64,000 nucleotides of DNA from Aldehydirespirator sp965219165 (lineage in GTDB: Bacteria; Actinomycetota; Acidimicrobiia; Acidimicrobiales; Aldehydirespiratoraceae). The DNA is taken from assembly GCA_965219165.1 (NCBI GenBank), contig CBDCMW010000002.1, positions 3,472,001-3,536,000 of the forward strand, written 5' to 3'. The position numbers and the translations under genes are program-made. Shown here piece by piece: positions 17,152 to 25,228 of the stretch (positions are counted from its first letter, which is position 1; every line of letters starts with the position of its first letter). The notes below the pieces were generated by a model. It made no database searches and was not told the origin of the DNA. It was given only the letters and a program-made list of their open reading frames with translations.

Positions 17152-17633
17152 AGGCCACTCGCACCGTGCCCGGACGACCGGTCAGCGACAGCGGTTCCAC
17201 CACAGCGCAGATCATCGACCTCGTGACCGCTACCCTCGGCCGCAGCCCGAACCTCGATGTAGAGGAGATTCGAGCAGAACTCGACGCTGCGGAACCAGCA
17301 TTGGGACTGCTCGCCGTCGGTGGGCACCTTCGCTGTGGCGAGCTGGTGCTGGTGACCCCGGGGCTGCGCCTGAGGATCGACGTTCCGGTGGGCGAGGATG
17401 CGCTCGCCGCGACGGAGCACACCGACGCACCCCGAGGTGCCGCGACCGCAGACGGCTGGACCCTCCATCTGCCTGTGCCGGAGGCCCTGGCTTCTGTCGC
17501 TAAGGCCGCTAGCAAGTCATGCCCCCACGTGTCGGTCGAGCCCGCACCGTCAGAGGCCTCGCCCCGAAACGACAGCGCCGCTGCGTCAACAATCGACCTG
17601 TCGCGGCTGGCCAACTGGGGAGGTCGCACGTGA
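17148..17633 (+). CDS. Unknown CBASS-operon protein, possible Cap8-like partner
   Basis: 161 residues. Its ATG at 17148 overlaps the Cap6 stop, and its own stop overlaps the HORMA start (GTGA), so it is firmly inside the operon. The N-terminal half looks alpha/beta (TAQIIDLVTATLGRSPNLDV, LLAVGGHLRCGELVLVTPGL). The C-terminal half is Ala/Ser-rich and ends STIDLSRLANWGGRT. I recognise no family. Two-HORMA type III systems carry an additional small protein, so this may be a diverged second HORMA-type or Cap8-like factor. The short tail could serve as a HORMA closure peptide. These are inferences from position only. Confidence 0.6.
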   Translation: MKATRTVPGRPVSDSGSTTAQIIDLVTATLGRSPNLDVEEIRAELDAAEPALGLLAVGGHLRCGELVLVTPGLRLRIDVPVGEDALAATEHTDAPRGAATADGWTLHLPVPEALASVAKAASKSCPHVSVEPAPSEASPRNDSAAASTIDLSRLANWGGRT

Positions 17634-18145
17634 GCACGACCACCTTGACGACGACATCCACGCGGACGTTCACGCACACGGCGACTCATCTTGCGGGCGT
17701 GATGATCTCGGCGCTGACCGAGACGCTCGTGGCCATCGGGGTGTCGGTTGATCGGGTCACGGCCGTCCACGGGTACGAGGCGGCGATTAGCGCTTGGATT
17801 GAAGAACGCTCCCTCAGCAAGGTTCGCGTCACACTCACACCACCGGGAGGAGCCGAGACGGCTGCCTACGCCTTCAACATCGACTACACCGCGTGGGATC
17901 CTGATCAGGAGTTCCGCGACCAGCTTGCCCGCATCCGTCGTCAGCTAGCGAAAGAGCCCCGCGTCCGCCCGGGCACGGACTTTGGCGTTATCGCATCAGC
18001 GCGTCCTGGTCGGTCGCTGTCAGATCAGCCCGGATGGGCGACTACGCATCGAACACTGCCGTCCTTCGACAACGGCTACCGCCACGGCACCGCCGGGAGC
18101 GGCCCGGGCGCCTCTACTTTGCTGCACTCGTACCGGCTCGGATAG
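17630..18145 (+). CDS. cap7: Cap7: bacterial HORMA-domain protein
   Basis: 171 residues from GTG 17630. The opening STRTFTHTATHLAGVMISAL matches the hallmark (YTFTHTATHL) of bacterial HORMA proteins in CBASS. The middle (ISAWIEERSLSKVRVTL, then YAFNIDYTAWDP) and the C-terminal WATTHRTLPSFDNG region correspond to the core and safety-belt of the fold. It binds the CD-NTase and activates it after recognising a closure peptide, and is released by the TRIP13-like ATPase. It sits immediately upstream of the CD-NTase gene. Recognition is strong despite the short length. Confidence 0.85.
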   Translation: MSTTTLTTTSTRTFTHTATHLAGVMISALTETLVAIGVSVDRVTAVHGYEAAISAWIEERSLSKVRVTLTPPGGAETAAYAFNIDYTAWDPDQEFRDQLARIRRQLAKEPRVRPGTDFGVIASARPGRSLSDQPGWATTHRTLPSFDNGYRHGTAGSGPGASTLLHSYRLG

Positions 18146-18156
18146 GGAGGACATAC

Positions 18157-19023
18157 GTGGGATACGTCGATGATGCCTTCGAGAAGATGCGCAAGGCAGC
18201 AGAAATCACAAAGGGTGAGCAGACGCTGGCACAGAAGCGGCACCATCGAATCCGGGACACACTGGCCAGCAAGTGGGACATCAACAGATCGTTCCTGACC
18301 GGAAGCTACGACCGACACACCAAGATCAAGCCGCTTGAGGATGTGGACATATTCGCCGTCGTCGATCCCGACGGCGCACAGGGCCACTACCGACAGGAGC
18401 CGCCCAATCGAATCATCTCGGAACTCGTCAACTGCCTCGGCGGAGAATTCAACAACGTGGAAGCAGACGGCATGGCTGTCCGGATCTCGATGTCGGACGA
18501 CGACGGCGACGCCACCTTCGAGGTAGTGCCCGCCTTCGAGCACGCCGAAGCCGGGTACGAGGCCCCCGACCCTGATCGCGGGCGCTGGATCCGGACCGAC
18601 CCCGAAGCACACGCTCGTCTCACAGCAGACAAGAACACCGAATGCGGGCAGATGTGGGTGCCTTTCGTGAAGATGGTGAAGGGCTGGAACCGTCAGGCTG
18701 GGCTGCCCGTGCCTCAGTCCTTCCTGATCGAGGTCATGGCCCTCAAGCTCGTCCACTCGCCCTTCGGCCGCTATCAGGACGAGATCGCGACGTTCCTGGG
18801 GAACGTCATCGATCGCGTGTGCGGCCCATGGCCAGACCCCGCCAGCGTCGGTCCTGACATCGATGAACTTCTGGGGACGAGCGACCGCGAGGCGATCCGG
18901 AGTGCGGCCTCGATCGCCTACCCCATCGCCGAAGAAGCCGTGTTTCTCGAGGACGAGGGTCAAGAGCGCAAAGCGGTCGAGCAGTGGCGGGAACTCTTCG
19001 GTTCTCGGATGCCGCGACCATGA
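18157..19023 (+). CDS. CD-NTase (cGAS/DncV-like) of type III CBASS
   Basis: 288 residues from GTG 18157, with GGGAGG 6 nt upstream. The polymerase-beta-type active site is clear: FLTGSYDRHTKIKPLEDVDI gives the GS motif and DxD metal ligands (about residues 46-66). The third acidic position lies in ATFEVVPAF (about 125), Glu where Asp is usual. Later ECGQMWVPFVKMVKGWNRQ and the helical C-domain match the OAS-like fold. The product is a cyclic di- or trinucleotide; the clade (CdnC or CdnD are the usual HORMA-linked ones) cannot be fixed by eye. The stop overlaps the effector start (ATGA). Confidence 0.9.
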   Translation: MGYVDDAFEKMRKAAEITKGEQTLAQKRHHRIRDTLASKWDINRSFLTGSYDRHTKIKPLEDVDIFAVVDPDGAQGHYRQEPPNRIISELVNCLGGEFNNVEADGMAVRISMSDDDGDATFEVVPAFEHAEAGYEAPDPDRGRWIRTDPEAHARLTADKNTECGQMWVPFVKMVKGWNRQAGLPVPQSFLIEVMALKLVHSPFGRYQDEIATFLGNVIDRVCGPWPDPASVGPDIDELLGTSDREAIRSAASIAYPIAEEAVFLEDEGQERKAVEQWRELFGSRMPRP

Positions 19024-19946
19024 GCCTGCTGACGGACACCCAGCAAGAGTTCTACCGCGCGTATTCGCAGAGCTACCGGACAGAGGCCAACAAGCGAGTC
19101 ATCGTTTTCGTGGTGGACGTCGTGTTCGCGGCCGCCGCAGCAGCGGTGACGATCATGACGATCGGAGACTATTGGAAGTCTGCGCTCGACATCCTTGCAA
19201 GCTGGTCACCTCCTGCGGTCCTGCTCTGGCTGATAGTCCGGGAGACTGACCTCATAGGTGATGACAGGGAACACCGACGCATCGCCGTGACAATCCAGGA
19301 ACAGTTCGACCTCACGTTCTGGAAGTCAGACAACTGGCACGAAGGGTGGAACCAACTCCTCTGCGGCGATCCCACCGAGCCCCGAACCATCAAGGACCTC
19401 GCGCTCAGCTACGAGGGTGAGCCGCTCGCTGACGACTACTGGGTGGACACCACGGGCCTTCTAGCGAACAACGCCGCCCTTCTAAGGATCCGACAATCGG
19501 CGGGGTGGGGAGCGAAGGGCCACGCCCGCTACGAACGGCTCAATAGGTCTGCCGCCTGGGTCGGCTTCCTCATCGTCTTGGCCGTGGCGCTGCTGTTCGA
19601 CCTGAGCACACGGGACGCGGCGGTCGTGCTCATGACCGTTGCGCCGCTACTGGTAGGCCGTCTCCAGAGCGCACGCGCTCACGCCTCTCTGGCCCAGAGA
19701 CGTGAGACGCTCGAACGCCACATCCAGAAGCTGCTGAGCAGTTCCACACCCGCCACAAAACGCGATGTTCGTATCACGCAGGGTGAACTGTGCAGAATGC
19801 GCCTCGAGAACCGCCGGATTCCCGTGTGGCTGTACACCAGGTACGCAGCCCGAGACCGCAAGACCGTAGACACCGCCGCCGCCCAGGACACCAAGAGGCT
19901 CCAACAGTCCAGGCAGCAGGCACATGACAAGAGTCTCGCCCCTTAG
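19020..19946 (+). CDS. S-4TM family pore-forming CBASS effector
   Basis: 308 residues from ATG 19020. There are four membrane segments: about 25-46 (VIVFVVDVVFAAAAAAVTIM), 55-75, 180-198 (VGFLIVLAVALLF) and 204-220 (VVLMTVAPLLVG). A soluble loop of about 100 residues separates the pairs. The C-terminal coiled/basic tail contains RIPVWLYTRYAARDRKT, similar to the conserved end of S-4TM proteins. Such effectors are proposed to permeabilise the inner membrane when bound by the CBASS nucleotide. The gene is translationally coupled to the CD-NTase. The family assignment is from topology and the C-terminal motif. Confidence 0.75.
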   Translation: MSLLTDTQQEFYRAYSQSYRTEANKRVIVFVVDVVFAAAAAAVTIMTIGDYWKSALDILASWSPPAVLLWLIVRETDLIGDDREHRRIAVTIQEQFDLTFWKSDNWHEGWNQLLCGDPTEPRTIKDLALSYEGEPLADDYWVDTTGLLANNAALLRIRQSAGWGAKGHARYERLNRSAAWVGFLIVLAVALLFDLSTRDAAVVLMTVAPLLVGRLQSARAHASLAQRRETLERHIQKLLSSSTPATKRDVRITQGELCRMRLENRRIPVWLYTRYAARDRKTVDTAAAQDTKRLQQSRQQAHDKSLAP

Positions 19947-20242
19947 CGGACTCCTCGTTTCGACCCAGAACCTGAGCGATATGACCACCAATAGGAGTCA
20001 CTCACCAATGCTACCGAGAAACCAACACGTAGTCGATGAACTTGATCGGTATAGTCTAGTGACATCACTTTGTCAAGACTTGACCGCACAGCCAGACCCG
20101 CGAGTGCACCTGATAAATGGCGAATGGGGATCCGGCAAGACAATCTTCCTGCAGCTGTGTGAAGAGAGATTAAGAGAGTCAAGCGTGAAAGCTCCACGCG
20201 TCGTTCTATTCAATGCCTGGCGCGACGGTTACCTAAGGAACC

Positions 20243-20291
20243 CCCTCCTCGATCTAACCTACTGCATCTCGTCTATCTTAGACAAACAAGT
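20243..20291 (+). repeat. 49-bp direct repeat, left copy (within KAP gene)
   Basis: Identical to 21765-21813, flanking the IS. It is far longer than the ~8-bp target duplications made by ISL3 elements. Confidence 0.8.
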
Positions 20292-21651
20292 TTAGGTCGG
20301 AGTCGATTGTCCGTAGGTCAATGACACTTCGACCTGGGGGCATGTGAACTATTCCCCATCCGTGGAAAGAAGCTGGGTCAACTTTCAGGACGAGCTTGCG
20401 CGGCGTAGTGAGCAGGGCTCGGATGCGGTAGTTGTCGAAGTTGGTGAACCCGAACGCGGCGCGTTTGACGCGTTTGATCAGGTTGTTGGCTGCCTCGGTG
20501 GGTGCGTTGGTGACTCGGGCGGCGTGCCAGTTGGAGATTTGGGTTCTCCAGGTGGCGATGGTGCGGCCGAGCCGGTTGATCTCTTCGGGCAGGCCCGGTT
20601 CTTGGAGGTCGGCGGCGAGTTGGGCGACGGTGGCGGCGCCGACTTTGGCGCAGGGGATGTCATAGACGGACCTGAGGGTCTCTTTGGCGTGCCAGGCGTC
20701 GCGGACCTCGCCGTAGGGGTCTCCGGCGTCGAGGAGGCCCCGCAGCTTGGTGTGTCCGTGCTCGGTGATGTTCTCCGACGCTGAGACGAGCAGCTTGCGG
20801 GCCCGATACAGCGGGTCGTGCTTGCGGCCGCGGTGTCCCAGCGTCTGGTTCTGGACCCGGCGGCGGACTTCGTCGAGGGCGTCGTTGCCCAACCGCACGA
20901 CGTGGAAGGGGTCAGCGACCTGTCGGGCTTTGGGCACCGCGGCGTTGAACGCGGCGCGGTAGGGGCCCGAGAGGTCCAGCACCGCCCAGCGGATGCCCTC
21001 GCGCCACTCTCGGCGCCGGCGCAGCAGCCAGCGTGTGGGCGCTTGGGCGTCTCTGCCTCGGACTATGTCAAGGAGCTGGCCCCGTCCGACGTCGACGATG
21101 CTGGTGCCCCAGGTCTTGGCCCGGAACCGGCCCCGCCGCCAGAACAGGGTCTCGTCCAGTCCCAGCGCCTCCACGTCTGAGATCCTGGCGGTGTCGGCTG
21201 CCAGCAGCGCCTGGCCCCAGCGCTTGACCGCCGTGTTCACGGTGTGCCACACACAGCCCAGCTCCGCGGCGACGTCTTTGAGCGGCCGGCCCCGTCCGGC
21301 CTGGCGTGTCGCCCACCGCGCTGCCCGGCTCGTCAGAAGCGCCCGCGGCGGCGCGATCTCCGCCGCCTGCTCGGTGACTGAGCCCGCCTCACAGCCATCG
21401 CGTGGGCAGCGCCACCGGCGCTTGTGCCACACCAAGCGCACCGGCCTGCCGAACGCGGGGAGGTCCACCAGCACCACCGCCCGCTCACCGTCGGACCACA
21501 CCGGCCCGCCGCAGTCCCCACAGGCCGGTCTCGCCGCCCGACAGCGCACATGCACCCCCAGCGGCTCACCCTCGTTGTCGTCGACGCTGAGGACCTCCAC
21601 GTCGCCCAGTCCCACCAGCAGCTCGCACATGCGCGTAGGGTCGTACTCCAC
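20278..21651 (-). CDS. ISL3-family transposase
   Basis: 457-residue frame. The N-terminal zinc-binding region (CRAARPACGDCGGPVW, then RRWRCPRDGC) is followed by HTH (GRPLKDVAAELGCVWHTVNT) and a DDE-type core (DVEALGLDETLF with first Asp, AVLDLSGPYRAAF with second Asp, and RVTNAPTEAANNLIKRVKR with Glu), all typical of ISL3 transposases. The natural end is probably near the R-A-L-L segment. The last ~35 residues (from KVDPASF) are read from scrambled KAP sequence, so the 3' end of the gene is abnormal. It may still be expressed. Confidence 0.8.
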   Translation of the reverse strand: MEYDPTRMCELLVGLGDVEVLSVDDNEGEPLGVHVRCRAARPACGDCGGPVWSDGERAVVLVDLPAFGRPVRLVWHKRRWRCPRDGCEAGSVTEQAAEIAPPRALLTSRAARWATRQAGRGRPLKDVAAELGCVWHTVNTAVKRWGQALLAADTARISDVEALGLDETLFWRRGRFRAKTWGTSIVDVGRGQLLDIVRGRDAQAPTRWLLRRRREWREGIRWAVLDLSGPYRAAFNAAVPKARQVADPFHVVRLGNDALDEVRRRVQNQTLGHRGRKHDPLYRARKLLVSASENITEHGHTKLRGLLDAGDPYGEVRDAWHAKETLRSVYDIPCAKVGAATVAQLAADLQEPGLPEEINRLGRTIATWRTQISNWHAARVTNAPTEAANNLIKRVKRAAFGFTNFDNYRIRALLTTPRKLVLKVDPASFHGWGIVHMPPGRSVIDLRTIDSDLNLFV

Positions 21652-21760
21652 AGGGATCCTCCCGATTCGGCAGCCTTGACAGCGCCGATTCTGGGGGATC
21701 CCTCGCGTTCAGCCGCGGACCCCTACCGCCCCCACTCCGACCTCATTCGCGAAGAGCCCG
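20292..21760 (-). mobile_element. ISL3-family insertion sequence, abnormal left end
   Basis: The right end reads GGGCTCTTCGCGAATGAGG inwards at about 21759, a plausible ISL3 inverted repeat. The matching left repeat is not visible. Instead 20293-20400 is a compressed mosaic resembling KAP sequence 21855-21990 (shared blocks TTGTCCGTAG, CAATGACACT, GACCTGGGGG, CCGTGGAAAGAAGCT, CAACTTTCAGGACGAGCT). The element interrupts the KAP NTPase gene. Confidence 0.7.
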
Positions 21761-21764
21761 GTTA

Positions 21765-21813
21765 CCCTCCTCGATCTAACCTACTGCATCTCGTCTATCT
21801 TAGACAAACAAGT
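21765..21813 (+). repeat. 49-bp direct repeat, right copy
   Basis: Identical to 20243-20291; continues into the 3' part of the KAP gene. Confidence 0.8.
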
Positions 21814-22989
21814 GACGCGATCCCTACGCCGTCACGCAAAGACGGCAGCTCGCCAAATTGTCCGTAGTGTCAATGACACTGTAGCCAAGAGGACCTGGGG
21901 GATCATGAATCTACGAGAACTATTCCGTGACAGCAATCCGTGGAAAGAAGCTCGGCAACATATTGTCAACTTTCAGGACGAGCTACAAAAAGTTGCAAAT
22001 AAACGTAAGCTTGTTTTGCTCATAGATGAACTAGACAGATGTGAGCCACTATATGTACTACAGGTCATGGAACAGGTGCATCATGTTTTTGAGGTCCCAA
22101 ATGTAAAGGTAGTACTAGCAATAAACCAACGCGCCCTTGAGCAGTCGATACAGCAGATGTATGGGCCAGATTATGATGCAGAACGCTACATCCGTCGATT
22201 TGTACATGAAGTACTACAGCTTCCAGCTCCACCGACAGGATCAGTCACAGAGTTCATCAAGAAGAGGGTGGTAGCAGCATCTAGTGATCCCACAAAGGCA
22301 ACTCTGGATGAAATATGGGATCCTTATCGAATACTGACTGTTGCAATATCCTCCCCTGGGAGAAGCATGAGAGACACTGATATCATAGTGAGGCTAATGT
22401 CAGAGATATCGGCCGAGATCGAAGAACAGTACGACAATCGTCGTGCCGGCGTTCAGACATCTTTCGTATGAACAATGGTCACCTCGTGCGGCTGCTTTGC
22501 TCATAGATTACGGTTGATTTCTCCGCAATCGTATAGACTCTTGGTTGACAACGAGAGGCTTGCAAGTATGGCAGATCTCCAGGATCACCAGTGTGGCGAT
22601 CATATGTATACCGACCCGACCGGATGAACGATCTGTGGATCCTCTGCGTTCATTGCGATCGGCGGCACCGGTGCGGCGACGGTAGCCCGACAGTTGATGA
22701 CTCTGCTCTTGGTACCAAGAAGACACGATCACCATTTCGCAATAACGAGCGTCGCTGAACTCAAGCTTGAAGTAGTGAAACTCCGGGGCGGAACGGCAAG
22801 CACGGGCCCACGCTGGGCAAGTTGCTAGCGTGATAGAACTTCCGATCCGCACGTGGGCTGCGGCCCATGACAGACGAATGCCGTTGACGCAAGCCTAAAC
22901 GTCTTGGGTATCAGTTCGCGTGAACTTCAGTCGTGATGGAGCGGATCATCGACGGCAGCCAAGGCAGCCTGGAAATCGCAATGACACTC

Positions 22990-23320
22990 GCTTCTCGCTG
23001 ACCTCAGTCTTGACCCATCCGCGGCGTGACACCAACAGCGACCCTCAGAGGGAGAGCAACGGACTGGACTCCATGCTCGGAGCCGAGCCAGAGCCGCTTG
23101 GTCATCGGACATCCTGCGCTCGGACGGGAGAGGAGCGCGGCCCCGTCGGCGAAGTCACGGGTAGTACTCGACCTGCCCGACGCCAGCATTAGGAGCCGAA
23201 AGGGCGTGCTCAGCCATGTGCAGGCGGCAGGCGTGCCAGTGCCTCGACCTCGATCCCTGTGATCCTCCGCGATCAGCAGAAATCGGCAAGGTCGAGGCAC
23301 TCCACGCCCATGTCACTGGG
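22990..23320 (-). pseudogene. Doc-like toxin remnant, copy 1
   Basis: The equivalent of the copy-2 gene at 24400-24732. Pieces CRFLLIAED, APNAGVGQVEYYP (in another frame) and MTKRLWLGSEHG are recognisable, but frames change at least three times. Not functional as written. Confidence 0.45.
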
Positions 23321-23530
23321 CGAGCCTCTCAAGCACGACGCGCTCCTCGTCGAGGATGCGCTGGAGCCGTGCCTGGAAGGCGGGGTCACGCCGCCGCTTC
23401 TCAATGTGCTCCGATGGCGGCGCGGATCGCCTCCGAAGTGGAGCACGCCTCAACAGCGCGATCGCGTCGAGGCGGCGGCCTGCTGGGCGTCTTGTGCAAG
23501 GATGGTCGTGGTGCGGGTGGTTGTCATGGT
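23313..23530 (-). pseudogene. RHH antitoxin remnant, copy 1
   Basis: The C-terminal part EHIEKRRRDPAFQARLQRIL is intact and identical to copy 2. The N-terminal part is shifted out of frame by small indels around 23420-23500. It is a broken duplicate of the gene at 24736-24951. Confidence 0.65.
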
Positions 23531-23622
23531 GTGCCTCCTCCGTGAGCAGCACTCTTAGCGCACCTATATCTACAGTAGGCAATACTCATTATTGCACGCA
23601 TACGGCATTGGTAACCCTTTCT

Positions 23623-23672
23623 AGCGGATCTCAACGTACGGATAGATACTGGGCTGAGATCCACAGGCACTC
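23623..23672 (+). repeat. R-repeat copy B
   Basis: CGGATCTCAACGTACGGATAG, written here in part, then ACTGGGCTGAGATCCACAGG. It abuts the truncated 5' end of the darT remnant in copy 1. Confidence 0.7.
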
Positions 23673-23803
23673 ACGTGCCTTGGTCGGCATTTCGTTCGGG
23701 TGGCCGCGCACGACAACCAGAAATGTCGGCAGGCCGACACGCACTGAGTATCGTCGACATCGAGATCCCTGCAGTCCCCGGACCCGGCTGGTACTTCTGA
23801 TGG
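23668..23803 (+). pseudogene. darT C-terminal remnant, copy 1
   Basis: Same C-terminal segment as 25103-25228, with small indels. It ends in ...PGPGWYF and stop TGA, overlapping an ATG that begins a broken darG start. Only the last ~40 codons of the toxin gene remain. Confidence 0.5.
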
Positions 23804-24399
23804 CTGAATGTCATTGAGCACATCGGCCAACCTCCGAAGGCAGACGTGGAGGCGCGTCGAACCCAGTTCAACATCGGCGTGATGAACAAGGTGATGCGCC
23901 CTGCCATTCAATAACGCCTTTCTCCGCGAACTTCAAGGTATAGACTCGGCCTGCAAGAACGAAGGCCCTGCAAGTATCGTGGGATGAGGGTTGCTGGCAC
24001 CGGTTCGATCATATGTATACCGACCCTACCATGATGAACGATCTGTGGATCCTCTGCGCCTACCTCATTGCGATCGGCGGCACCGGTGCGACGAACGGTA
24101 GCCCGACAGTTGATGACTCTGCTCTTGGTACCAAGAAGACACGATCACCATTTCGCAATAACGAGCACGCTGAACTCAAGCTTGAAGTAGTGAAACTTAG
24201 GGGCGGAACGGCAAGCACGGGCCTCCAAACGCTGGGCAAGTTGCTAGCGAGATAGAACTTCCGATCCGCACGTGGGCTGCGGTCATTGACAGACGAATGC
24301 CGTTGACGCAAGCCTAGGGCGTCTTGGGTATCAGTTCGCGTGAACTTCAGCACGTGATGGAGCGGATCATCGACGGCAGCCAAGGCAGCCTGAGAAATC

Positions 24400-24732
24400 G
24401 CAATGACACTCGCTTCTCGCTGACCTCAGTCTTGACCCCATCCGCGGCGTGACACCAACAGCGACCCTCAGCGGAGAGCAACGGACTGGACTCCATGCTG
24501 GGCGGCGAGCCAGAGCGCTTGGTCATCGGACATCCGTCGCTCGGACGGGAGAGGGCCGCGGCCTTGTCGGCGAAGCACGGGTAGTACTCGACCTGCCCGA
24601 CGCCAGCATTAGGAGCCGAAAGGGCGTGCTCAGCCATGTGCAGGCGGCAGGCGTGCGAGTGCCTCGACCTCGATCCCTGTGATCTACTCCGCGATCAGCA
24701 GGAAATCGGCAAGGTCGAGGCACTCCACGCCC
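24400..24732 (-). pseudogene. Doc/Fic-like toxin, degraded, copy 2
   Basis: It begins ATG 24732 (MGVECLDLADFLLIAE), 1 base past the RHH stop, then meets TAG. Downstream in shifted frames are ITGIEVEALAR, HMAEHALSAPNAGVGQVEYYP and FADKAAALSR, then CPMT-KR. The order matches Doc toxins. The catalytic HPFxxGNxR loop is represented only by CPMT and KR in both copies, so inactivation preceded the duplication. Doc toxins phosphorylate EF-Tu. The pairing with an upstream RHH protein is a normal TA layout. Confidence 0.5.
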
Positions 24733-24735
24733 ATG

Positions 24736-24951
24736 TCACTGGGCGAGCCTCTCAAGCACGACGCGCTCCTCGTCGAGGATGCGCTGGAGCCGTGCCTGGA
24801 AGGCGGGGTCACGCCGCCGCTTCTCAATGTGCTCAGCGATGGCGGCGCGGATCGCCTCCGAAGTGGACACGCCGTCAACCCGCGCGACCGCGTCGAGTTC
24901 GGCGGCCTGCTGGGCGTCTTGGCGGATGGTCGTGGTGCGGGTGGTTGTCAT
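24736..24951 (-). CDS. Ribbon-helix-helix antitoxin-like protein
   Basis: 71 residues from ATG 24951 with a strong GGAGGAGG site. MTTTRTTTIRQDAQQAAEL is the beta-strand plus first helix of an RHH fold. VSTSEAIRAAIAEHIEKRR continues it, and a charged helical tail (QRILDEERVVLERLAQ) would bind the toxin. It is encoded just upstream of the Doc-like remnant, and RHH antitoxins usually autorepress. This copy is intact although its toxin partner is broken. Confidence 0.65.
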   Translation of the reverse strand: MTTTRTTTIRQDAQQAAELDAVARVDGVSTSEAIRAAIAEHIEKRRRDPAFQARLQRILDEERVVLERLAQ

Positions 24952-25047
24952 GGTGTGCCTCCTCCGTGAGCACCGGCTTCGCAGCGCACCTACATCTATC
25001 AGTAGGCAATACCCATTATTGCACGCATACGTGCATTGGTAACCCTT

Positions 25048-25100
25048 TCGACGGATCTTCCAACGTACGGATAGATACTGGGCGAGATCCACAGGCACTC
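25048..25100 (+). repeat. R-repeat copy C
   Basis: GACGGATCTTCCAACGTACGG, written one base short in use, followed by ATAGATACTGGGCGAGATCC and ACAGGCAC. It lies directly before the truncated darT sequence in copy 2, as copy B does in copy 1. Confidence 0.7.
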
Positions 25101-25102
25101 AC

Positions 25103-25228
25103 GTGCCTTGGTCGGCAGTCGTTCGGGTGGCCGCGCACGACAACCAGAAATGTCGGCAGGCCGAGCACGCACTGAGTAGCGTCGACATCGAGATCCCTGC
25201 AGTCCCCGGACCCGGCTGGTACTTCTGA
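25103..25228 (+). pseudogene. darT: darT toxin remnant (C-terminal ~41 codons)
   Basis: The frame reads VPWSAVVRVAAHDNQKCRQ, then AEHALSSVDIEIPAVPG and PGWYF before TGA. DarT (DUF4433, a DNA-thymidine ADP-ribosyltransferase) characteristically ends in ...VPWSA...RP-WYF. The catalytic NAD-binding part is missing; the sequence is replaced upstream by R-repeat copy C. TGA overlaps ATG 25228 of the antitoxin gene, the usual darTG coupling. Confidence 0.6.

Larger units (their letters stand above)
19981..22471 (+). pseudogene. KAP-family P-loop NTPase gene split by an IS
   Basis: The 5' part is 19981-20291 (start ATG 19981 or 20008). It encodes HLINGEWGSGKTIFLQLCEE (Walker A) and RVVLFNAWRDGY. 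The 3' part is 21765-22471, with KLVLLIDELDRCEPLYVLQV (Walker B) and VKVVLAINQRALEQSI, both diagnostic of KAP NTPases. An ISL3-type element lies between. Rejoined, the protein would be about 340 residues. The 3' part is notably AT-rich beside its neighbours, which suggests recent import. KAP NTPases occur in phage-defence loci. The gene follows the CBASS effector closely (19946) and may have been its operon mate. It is non-functional as assembled. Confidence 0.75.
22602..23965 (+). repeat. Tandem duplication, copy 1 (indel-rich)
   Basis: Nearly identical to 24011-25390. The offset between copies drifts from 1409 bp at the left end to 1431 bp near 23910, so copy 1 has lost about 22 bp through many scattered 1-3 bp indels. 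It carries broken versions of the RHH and Doc-like genes, the darT tail and the darG start. Confidence 0.85.

Noticed and set aside
24013..24255. 80-codon + strand frame MYTDPTMMNDLWILCAYLIA...
   Set aside because: Possible, but broken in the near-identical copy 1, lacks a clear ribosome site and has no family; noted only inside the duplication entry.
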